DNA of 36,703 nucleotides from Bacteroidota bacterium (lineage in GTDB: Bacteria; Bacteroidota; Bacteroidia; Flavobacteriales; Flavobacteriaceae), in NCBI GenBank assembly GCA_023446155.1, contig JAEXIT010000015.1:1-36703 (forward strand), in the 5' to 3' direction. The number at the start of each line of letters is the position of its first letter. Within the stretch, counting starts at the first letter, position 1. The notes beneath the pieces were generated by a model. The model was not told the DNA's origin, did not search any database, and worked only from the letters and a program-made list of their open reading frames with translations. Shown in pieces: positions 1 through 4,319 of this stretch. The translations under genes were made by a program, and so were the position numbers.

Positions 1-152
1 TATGCTTCCAGGTAAGTGGCTGCCAATATCGAAACGGTTACTATCAACGTAACGGTGATCGATCCCCCATTGATATCCTGTAACTGATTGTCATTTAGCT
101 CTACCAATGCAGTTTTGGTGAAGGCTAGTTTGCTGTTGTGTGTTGTTTTCAT
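1..152 (-). CDS. Gly-Gly leader precursor peptide, hydrophobic core (3' end cut by window edge)
   Basis: Partial gene: it starts at the ATG at 152 and runs off the left edge after 50 codons. The leader MKTTHNSKLAF is followed by a VELNDNQLQDINGG end, which is the plan shared by the whole array. The visible core starts SITVTLIVTV and is hydrophobic with no Cys so far. Only 21 bases separate it from the next gene upstream, so it is read as part of a polycistronic message. The leader resembles Bacteroidota RiPP precursors (class I lanthipeptide / GG-Bacteroidales natural product precursor families), which are cut after Gly-Gly during export. Product and modification are inferred. Confidence 0.85.
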   Translation of the reverse strand, partial: MKTTHNSKLAFTKTALVELNDNQLQDINGGSITVTLIVTVSILAATYLEA

Positions 153-173
153 GTTTTTTGTTTTTCGTTATAC

Positions 174-338
174 TTAATCAAGGTTTTTTCCTACAGTGTA
201 ACCCGCAGCTACTGATATTGCTACCACGATCGCACTCAGCAATAGAGAGCCTCCATTTACATTATTTAAATGATCATCGTTCAACTCCACGATGGATTTT
301 TTGGCAAAGCCCAATTTGTTGGTATTTGATGTTTTCAT
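174..338 (-). CDS. Gly-Gly leader precursor peptide, Cys-free hydrophobic core
   Basis: 54 residues. I start it at the ATG at 338 because that gives the array-wide leader MKTSNTNKLGF; a longer in-frame start at 392 would add 18 residues absent from every sibling. The leader ends ELNDDHLNNVNGG and the core begins SLLLSAIVVAISVAAGY and ends GKNLD. It has no Cys, so it cannot form lanthionine rings, and it looks like a short membrane-active helix. The leader end is the same as in the peptide at 657-821, which makes the two close paralogues. A 127-base spacer separates it from the next gene upstream, with no clear promoter seen. Confidence 0.87.
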   Translation of the reverse strand: MKTSNTNKLGFAKKSIVELNDDHLNNVNGGSLLLSAIVVAISVAAGYTVGKNLD

Positions 339-465
339 AATTTTTGTTTTTAAGTTGTGAATAGCCATACCGATCCTGACGCAAGTAGCCATTCGCGCTC
401 TTACCGCTGTTTTTTTCGTTATGTACTGTGATTTTTTTCCGCTTACTGTCCGGCCGACCTTGTAT

Positions 466-639
466 TTAAGCTACGGCAAATCCGTCGTTTACGATTGTTT
501 GTACCGGTAAGCATACGCATCCCGAACAGGTTTCTCCCCCTACAATCGTCGATCCCCCGTTAATTGTGATCATCTCTGCAGCATTTAATTCCGCTACCGA
601 ACTTTTGGCAAAAGCCAGTCTGTTGTGTGTTGTTTTCAT
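466..639 (-). CDS. Gly-Gly leader precursor peptide, CSGCVC core
   Basis: 57 residues, read from the ATG at 639 to a TAA at 466. The leader is MKTTHNRLAFAKSSVAELN...INGG. The core starts STIVGGETCSGCVC and carries three Cys within five residues plus a second Gly-Gly. Thr and Ser lie upstream of the Cys, as needed for (methyl)lanthionine rings, though that is inference. The peptide at 2550-2726 is a clear paralogue (GGETCTGCVC). The upstream neighbour in the array is only 17 bases away. The gene is short enough to be missed by a 60-codon cutoff. Confidence 0.87.
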   Translation of the reverse strand: MKTTHNRLAFAKSSVAELNAAEMITINGGSTIVGGETCSGCVCLPVQTIVNDGFAVA

Positions 640-656
640 CGGGATTGCTTGTTGTG

Positions 657-821
657 TTAGTCCTGTGTTGCTATAACTGTAGCAACCCCCAGGGTAAATG
701 ATACGACTATAACGATTGAGAGCCCTAATGATCCTCCGTTTACATTGTTTAAATGATCATCGTTTAATTCTACGATGGAATTCTTCGCAAAAGTCAGCTT
801 GCTATTGTGTGTTGTTTTCAT
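657..821 (-). CDS. Gly-Gly leader precursor peptide, Cys-free hydrophobic core
   Basis: 54 residues from the ATG at 821. The leader is MKTTHNSKLTFAKNSIVELN followed by DDHLNNVNGG, nearly the same as the peptide at 174-338. The core starts SLGLSIVIVVSFTLGV and ends IATQD. It is strongly hydrophobic with no Cys. It lies 11 bases from the gene before it and 17 from the gene after it, so it is co-transcribed. It may be an unmodified, membrane-active bacteriocin-like peptide, or the target of an enzyme that does not need Cys; the sequence does not decide. Confidence 0.87.
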   Translation of the reverse strand: MKTTHNSKLTFAKNSIVELNDDHLNNVNGGSLGLSIVIVVSFTLGVATVIATQD

Positions 822-832
822 GTTATTGCTGT

Positions 833-1015
833 TTAGGGTTGTAACTTGGTGATATTTCGAATCGGTCCCGGTACCAGAATACAGTCACCGCAAATCAATG
901 TCGTTTGTTCGTTAAGGGTATCTCCTCCGCCGGCAACCTGACGCATCGCGGATTGGCTTAATTCTGCAATATCATTTTTCTTAAAATGAAGTTTGTTTGG
1001 TGTTGCTTTTTTCAT
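833..1015 (-). CDS. Gly-Gly leader precursor peptide, CGDC core
   Basis: 60 residues. The leader begins MKKATPNKLHFKKNDIAELS and ends VAGGG. The core contains NEQTTLICGDC and then a Pro-rich tail, ILVPGPIRNITKLQP. The pair of Thr followed by CxxC is what a lanthionine or disulfide core would need. The peptide at 3001-3186 is its closest relative (EEQTTIICGDC, VPGPIR), although some 2 kb away in the array. The gene upstream is 11 bases away. Confidence 0.88.
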   Translation of the reverse strand: MKKATPNKLHFKKNDIAELSQSAMRQVAGGGDTLNEQTTLICGDCILVPGPIRNITKLQP

Positions 1016-1026
1016 ATTTTTTATTT

Positions 1027-1191
1027 TTAGTTGTTATCAAATTTTTCGGTGATCGTTTGAAAGGTCATCGTGATCAAAGTCGTACTCGACGGTGTGAGCG
1101 TTCCACCGGCAATAGCCGCCATGGTTTGTTCGTTTAACTCCGTTACCGATTTTTTGGCAAACGAAAGTTTGTGTGTTGTTGCTTTTTTCAT
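1027..1191 (-). CDS. Gly-Gly leader precursor peptide, Thr/Ser-rich Cys-free core
   Basis: 54 residues from the ATG at 1191. The leader is MKKATTHKLSFAKKSVTELN, ending EQTMAAIAGG. The core is TLTPSSTTLITMTFQTITEK with an FDNN end: ten Thr/Ser, no Cys, polar compared with its neighbours. Without Cys the Thr/Ser could be dehydrated but not cyclised to lanthionine. Spacers on both sides are 11-12 bases, so it is operonic. Confidence 0.85.
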   Translation of the reverse strand: MKKATTHKLSFAKKSVTELNEQTMAAIAGGTLTPSSTTLITMTFQTITEKFDNN

Positions 1192-1203
1192 TTCCCTTTG
1201 TTT

Positions 1204-1377
1204 TTACAATAAAGTCATGTCTTCTTGTGTCCCAACAGTCAGAACCAATGAGGTTGACCCGACAACGATTGTGACTAAGATTCCGGTTCCTCCGGCGATT
1301 GCATTCATTTTCTGTTCGTTTAATTCAACCAGTGAATTTTTACGGAACATCAGTGCGTTGTTTGTTTGCTGTTTCAT
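1204..1377 (-). CDS. Gly-Gly leader precursor peptide, Cys-free hydrophobic core
   Basis: 57 residues from the ATG at 1377. The leader is MKQQTNNALMFRKNSLVELN with end EQKMNAIAGG. The core starts TGILVTIVVGSTSLVLTVG and ends QEDMTLL, with no Cys. It is the first gene after the 276-base spacer that splits the array, so a promoter could lie just upstream, but I found no convincing TAnnTTTG motif there. Confidence 0.85.
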   Translation of the reverse strand: MKQQTNNALMFRKNSLVELNEQKMNAIAGGTGILVTIVVGSTSLVLTVGTQEDMTLL

Positions 1378-1653
1378 GTTTTCTTATTTTTTGATTAATC
1401 TGTTTCGTGACGATATCACTTACCGTCGGGTTATTTTAATTCCCGGAACGACTGGCAAACGGACAGAATTGGCTGGTGTTGCGCTGTTGCAACTTACGGT
1501 TCCCTTCTATCATTGGGTTATAAATGCCCGTTTGCTATGGTTCACGGATGTTCTTTTTTTGATCTCCTGACATATCGCTATCGGATCCAGTCAATATGGC
1601 GCTTCTTTCTGATGAAAGTGTATTTTTCGTTTTATGAAATTCGGTCGTTGCTT
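1378..1653. other. Spacer inside the precursor array
   Basis: This 276-base stretch is the longest gap in the array. I read it on both strands and found no leader-like sequence, no Gly-Gly coding stretch, no clear promoter and no hairpin with a T-run. It may hold a degraded precursor or an unrecognised regulatory site. Confidence 0.4.
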
Positions 1654-1818
1654 TTAGCGCGCTACTTTATTGATGGCCGTATACATCGTCATCATTACTA
1701 ATGAGGTGCCTCCTGCCATGGTTAATGTCCCACCGATAATGGCCGCCATTTTCGGTTCGTTTAATTCAACTAATGCTGTTTTATGGAATTCCAGCTTACT
1801 GATGGTTTTCTTTTTCAT
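1654..1818 (-). CDS. Gly-Gly leader precursor peptide, Met/Thr-rich Cys-free core
   Basis: 54 residues from the ATG at 1818. The leader is MKKKTISKLEFHKTALVELN, ending EPKMAAIIGG, with Ile-Gly-Gly rather than the usual Asn-Gly-Gly. The core is TLTMAGGTSLVMMTMYTAIN then KVAR, with no Cys and four Met. It sits 11 bases from the gene upstream of it. Core start TLT matches that of the peptide at 1027-1191. Confidence 0.84.
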   Translation of the reverse strand: MKKKTISKLEFHKTALVELNEPKMAAIIGGTLTMAGGTSLVMMTMYTAINKVAR

Positions 1819-1829
1819 AGCGTTATTTT

Positions 1830-1991
1830 TTAGTTGATCTCCATTCCGTTTTTAATCCGACTGGTCACCACTACACAGTCACCGCATACGAAAGTTGTAG
1901 CCCCACCATTTACCTGGTTCATCGCTGCTAAATCCAGTTCGACAACCGCATTCGATTGGAATGCCAGTTTATTTTTTACGTGTGTTTTCAT
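1830..1991 (-). CDS. Gly-Gly leader precursor peptide, CGDC core (tandem copy 1 of 3)
   Basis: 53 residues from the ATG at 1991. The leader is MKTHVKNKLAFQSNAVVELD with end LAAMNQVNGG. The core is ATTFVCGDCVVVTSRIKNG then MEIN. The next two genes upstream encode almost the same peptide, so this is one of three tandem duplicates. The leader has QSNAV where most of the array has K-S-I/V. The three copies differ mainly near the C-terminus. Confidence 0.88.
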   Translation of the reverse strand: MKTHVKNKLAFQSNAVVELDLAAMNQVNGGATTFVCGDCVVVTSRIKNGMEIN

Positions 1992-2042
1992 AAGACATTG
2001 CTTTTTGTTGTTAAATCGTGTTTGAATCCTACCGCCGTATGG

Positions 2043-2198
2043 TTAGTCCTGTGTGTTTTCGATACGGCTGGTAATTACTACGCAGTCGCCACAGATAAAG
2101 GTTGTGGCACCGCCATTTACCTGATTCATCGTTACTAAATCCAGTTCGGCAACCGCATTCGATTGAAATGCCAGTTTATTTGTTGCTTGTGTTTTCAT
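2043..2198 (-). CDS. Gly-Gly leader precursor peptide, CGDC core (tandem copy 2 of 3)
   Basis: 51 residues. I choose the ATG at 2198, giving MKTQATNKLAFQSNAVAELD; a start at 2237 would add 13 residues not seen in the two sister copies. The leader ends LVTMNQVNGG. The core is ATTFICGDCVVITSRIENTQ plus D. It is near-identical to the copies on either side, which points to recent tandem duplication. Confidence 0.88.
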   Translation of the reverse strand: MKTQATNKLAFQSNAVAELDLVTMNQVNGGATTFICGDCVVITSRIENTQD

Positions 2199-2273
2199 AA
2201 GGTTTTGTTTTTTGTTGTTGTTCCATTTTTCACCCACTAGTGCAGGAATCGCATTCGAATTCCGGACCTATTG

Positions 2274-2429
2274 TTAGTCCAATGCCTTTTCGATACGGCT
2301 GGTAATTACCACACAGTCACCACAGATAAAGGTTGTGGCACCGCCAATTACCTGGTTCATCGCTGCTAAATCCAATTCGGCAACCGCATTCGATTGAAAT
2401 ATCAATTTGTTTGTTACTTGTGTTTTCAT
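2274..2429 (-). CDS. Gly-Gly leader precursor peptide, CGDC core (tandem copy 3 of 3)
   Basis: 51 residues from the ATG at 2429. The leader is MKTQVTNKLIFQSNAVAELD with end LAAMNQVIGG: the residue before Gly-Gly is Ile here, against Asn in its two sisters. The core is ATTFICGDCVVITSRIEKAL plus D. The core is thus almost unchanged while the cleavage-site neighbour varies. A 120-base spacer without recognisable signals separates it from the next gene upstream. Confidence 0.88.
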   Translation of the reverse strand: MKTQVTNKLIFQSNAVAELDLAAMNQVIGGATTFICGDCVVITSRIEKALD

Positions 2430-2549
2430 ACTATTGTGTTTTTAGTGTTGTTATTGGGCTCTTCGTTACAGCGCATAGGTATCCTGTTGCCAAACAGCTC
2501 ATGCTGTTCACATTCGAAATAATCGGACTGTAAAGAGAGGGGGTTTTAC

Positions 2550-2726
2550 TTACATCGCTTCGACTTGCATGATGGTTCTGACCACCGAGACACATACGCA
2601 TCCGGTACAGGTTTCACCACCCATAATGGTACTACCGCCATTAATCGTTCTCATTTCGACAGCGTTCAATTCTATGATGTCATTTTTCGCAAATAACAAT
2701 CGGTGTGTTGTGTGTGTTGTTTTCAT
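2550..2726 (-). CDS. Gly-Gly leader precursor peptide, CTGCVC core
   Basis: 58 residues from the ATG at 2726. The leader is MKTTHTTHRLLFAKNDIIEL, ending NAVEMRTINGG. The core is STIMGGETCTGCVCVSVVRT then IMQVEAM. It is a paralogue of 466-639: both have STI-GGETC-GCVC, with a second Gly-Gly six residues into the core. Twelve bases separate it from the gene upstream. Confidence 0.88.
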   Translation of the reverse strand: MKTTHTTHRLLFAKNDIIELNAVEMRTINGGSTIMGGETCTGCVCVSVVRTIMQVEAM

Positions 2727-2738
2727 AGGACTGTAGTT

Positions 2739-2897
2739 TTAAACCTGTGGTTTCATCATATCTTTTATCTTATCACCAATATAATTGATGATCGCATCCA
2801 TTGAACCCCCGTTTACGTTTTGTAATTGGTTGTCGTTTAGTTCTACTATTGCATTTTTTGCAAAATCAAGTCGATTGTTGTGTTTTGTCGTTTTCAT
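2739..2897 (-). CDS. Gly-Gly leader precursor peptide, amphipathic charged core
   Basis: 52 residues from the ATG at 2897. The leader is MKTTKHNNRLDFAKNAIVEL, ending NDNQLQNVNGG. The core is SMDAIINYIGDKIKDMMKPQ plus V: Cys-free, with alternating hydrophobic and charged residues that would form an amphipathic helix. It is unlike any other core here. It is the first gene after the hairpin at 2934-2985, so its expression may depend on read-through or on a promoter I cannot identify. Confidence 0.85.
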   Translation of the reverse strand: MKTTKHNNRLDFAKNAIVELNDNQLQNVNGGSMDAIINYIGDKIKDMMKPQV

Positions 2898-2933
2898 AAG
2901 GTTGTATGTATTGTGTTAAACATTGTTTTTTTA

Positions 2934-2985
2934 AGGAAAAACCGTTACTATCGTATGGATAAGACCGGATAGTGCGGTTTTTCCT
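2934..2985 (-). terminator. Long hairpin between precursor genes (terminator or attenuator)
   Basis: An 11-base arm at 2934-2944 (AGGAAAAACCG) pairs perfectly with 2975-2985; an inner ACTATC/GATAGT segment extends the stem past a small bulge. It begins 15 bases downstream of the stop of the CGDC gene at 3001-3186. It would either end that transcript or lower expression of the following array genes. The T-rich stretch is mostly inside the stem, so this is not a classic terminator in either direction. Confidence 0.5.
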
Positions 2986-3000
2986 CTTTTTAAAATGGTA

Positions 3001-3186
3001 TTAGAACTGTGCTTTAATGATCGTTCTGATTGGTCCCGGAACCGGAATACAGTCACCACAAATGATGGTTGTTTGCTCTTCAACGATGGTTGTTCCACCA
3101 CCTACTACATTACGCATTGCTTTTTGATCTAATTCTGCTACTGAACTTTTCTTAAAAGTAAGTGCGCTTTTGTTTTCTTTTTTCAT
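3001..3186 (-). CDS. Gly-Gly leader precursor peptide, CGDC core
   Basis: 61 residues. The leader is MKKENKSALTFKKSSVAELD with end QKAMRNVVGGG. The core carries TTIVEEQTTIICGDC followed by IPVPGPIRTIIKAQF. It is the closest relative of 833-1015, sharing QTT-ICGDC and VPGPIR. A hairpin lies just downstream. The spacer to the next gene upstream is 62 bases. Confidence 0.88.
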   Translation of the reverse strand: MKKENKSALTFKKSSVAELDQKAMRNVVGGGTTIVEEQTTIICGDCIPVPGPIRTIIKAQF

Positions 3187-3248
3187 GATTTAAAATTTAA
3201 GAGTTATTACAATTGATTAAAATTTGTTTTTACGGTGCCTGATAACCA

Positions 3249-3449
3249 TCATAGTGATCCGGCCATAGGGTTGAATTCGGTGGTATAGTATCCTTTGCTT
3301 GAGTTCACACAAAACGTGCAGCTCAATGGATTGTTTGTTAGCAATACTTCTGTACTACCACCACCGTTAATTCTTTTTAATTCTTCTCCGTTCAATTCCG
3401 CTACAGAACTTTTATAGAAGAACAGCATGTCGATTCTTTGATTTTTCAT
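3249..3449 (-). CDS. Gly-Gly leader precursor peptide, CTFC core
   Basis: 66 residues. The leader is MKNQRIDMLFFYKSSVAELN with end GEELKRINGGG, close to the wider Bacteroidota precursor leader consensus. The 35-residue core has NNPLSCTFCVNSSKGYY and ends NPMAGSL. It has one CxxC, several Ser/Thr and aromatic residues, and is the longest core in the array. It shares no core motif with the other genes. Confidence 0.85.
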   Translation of the reverse strand: MKNQRIDMLFFYKSSVAELNGEELKRINGGGSTEVLLTNNPLSCTFCVNSSKGYYTTEFNPMAGSL

Positions 3450-3534
3450 AATTCTCGTTGTATTTAGTTATTAGATATTCTGTTCAAAATACGTTTTGAA
3501 TGCAATCATAACCACGAGGAATCTGATCAATCGG

Positions 3535-3696
3535 CTAGTGCTTTTTTTGAGGCTTCGCTGTAAAAAATCGGATTACAGCCCTAAAAAATCGCTTCACCGA
3601 AGCATAAAATCGGGATTCTCGTACCGCTTCGTCATTCAATTCGACGATGGTATTCTTTTTAAATCGCGACGGGTTGATCATTTTTTTCGTTTTCAT
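3535..3696 (-). CDS. Leader-like peptide lacking Gly-Gly, cationic Arg/Phe-rich tail
   Basis: 53 residues if started at the ATG at 3696, which gives MKTKKMINPSRFKKNTIVEL, aligning with array leaders; a start at 3729 would add 11 residues. After NDEAVRES, where the others go on to Gly-Gly, this one reads RFYASVKRFFRAVIRFFTAK and PQKKH. The tail is strongly basic with Phe spaced every three to four residues, like a cationic amphipathic antimicrobial helix. It is either a precursor with a different processing site, or a Gly-Gly gene whose 3' half was replaced. It is the most upstream gene of the array. Confidence 0.7.
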   Translation of the reverse strand: MKTKKMINPSRFKKNTIVELNDEAVRESRFYASVKRFFRAVIRFFTAKPQKKH

Positions 3697-3961
3697 GGTT
3701 TCTTTTAAATTTTCTGCTGTAACGTCCACTACAATGAAATGATTTCATTCCTGGAACGCCATTAATTTTCAGTTTGCCATTGGCACACGTAGGGTTGTGT
3801 TGTAACCATTCGAATAGCGCAATACCGTCTGAATAAATTCGGTTCATTCGGATCCGATAAATCGGCTCCTGAGCATTTTACCCATTAAGGGCTTAAAATT
3901 TACCAACGAAAGAAGGGAGTGAGTGTGTCTTTAGAAAGGAGGGAACTTTTTTTGTCAAAAC

Positions 3962-3991
3962 TTGACTTTAATAAATAAAAAGTTATCTTTG
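3962..3991 (+). promoter_or_regulatory. Bacteroidota-type promoter for candidate small RNA
   Basis: TTG at 3962-3964 and TATCTTTG at 3984-3991, 19 bases apart, match the Bacteroidota TTTG/TTG ... TAnnTTTG promoter. There is no protein-coding frame after it; a hairpin and T-run follow within 90 bases. Confidence 0.6.
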
Positions 3992-3996
3992 TAAAG

Positions 3997-4079
3997 ATAC
4001 TCCAACCTATAATTTGTTGGATTTCGTTTTGTAATTCATTCTATAAAACAGGGCCTTCCACGCTCTGTTTTATTTTTTT
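3997..4079 (+). ncRNA. Candidate small RNA, about 80 nt
   Basis: Start is estimated a few bases after the TATCTTTG box; the end is the T-run at 4074-4079. The transcript would fold a 5' hairpin (TCCAAC at 4001-4006 with GTTGGA at 4016-4021, nine-base loop), an unpaired A/T-rich middle, and a strong terminator stem. It has no credible start codon with a reading frame. It runs toward the 3' end of the regulator gene and away from the precursor array. I do not recognise a family; a target among the precursor mRNAs is possible but not shown. Confidence 0.5.
4043..4079 (+). terminator. Intrinsic terminator of candidate small RNA
   Basis: ATAAAACAGGGC (4043-4054) pairs with GCTCTGTTTTAT (4062-4073) over 12 positions with one G-T wobble, a seven-base loop, and seven T at the end. 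Confidence 0.75.
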
Positions 4080-4319
4080 ATGCCTTCTGTGTTTTTTGAG
4101 TAGCTACTCATATTAAAAATACTTTCGCTACCTAAAAACCCATCCGTTAATGTTTTTAAAATGTTCTGATCAAATCATTTCATTTCTCATTCATCAACAG
4201 GACAAAGTAAAGCCGTTTTTTTTTCTCCCACAAACAAACAATGCCTATTTTTATAAAAAAACAGGCATCATTTATGGAGTTATTATTTTGATTTTCAGTA
4301 TATTATAAAAAATATATTT

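Larger units (their letters stand above)
3697..4319. other. Intergenic region between precursor array and regulator
   Basis: This 623-base gene-free region is A+T rich. It contains a plus-strand promoter and a candidate small RNA (listed separately). A weak hairpin at 4241-4268 (ATGCCT/AGGCAT arms) lies 50 bases past the stop of the regulator gene and might help end its transcript. I could not find a convincing minus-strand promoter for the precursor array. An open frame at 3659-3847 on the minus strand does not look like a gene. Confidence 0.5.

Noticed and set aside
1070..1570. 166-codon open frame on the plus strand across the array
   Set aside because: It is antisense to the precursor genes at 1027-1191 and 1204-1377; its repeated PPAIA...CSFNS pattern is just the reverse of the repeated leaders.
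1830..2429. Assembly artefact behind the three near-identical genes
   Set aside because: The copies differ at several positions in coding and spacer sequence, so they are true duplicates as far as the sequence shows.
1..3696. CRISPR array or direct-repeat array
   Set aside because: The repeated segments are protein-coding leaders that vary at synonymous and other sites, and the spacing follows gene length; there is no short exact repeat with fixed spacers.
3659..3847. 62-codon minus-strand open frame upstream of the array
   Set aside because: It overlaps the start of the gene at 3535-3696 in another frame, lacks the leader pattern and has no recognisable domain. I keep it only as a possible remnant.
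4241..4268. Terminator of the TPR/AraC gene
   Set aside because: The ATGCCT/AGGCAT stem has an A/T-only centre and no T-run after it on the minus strand; too weak to list as a terminator.
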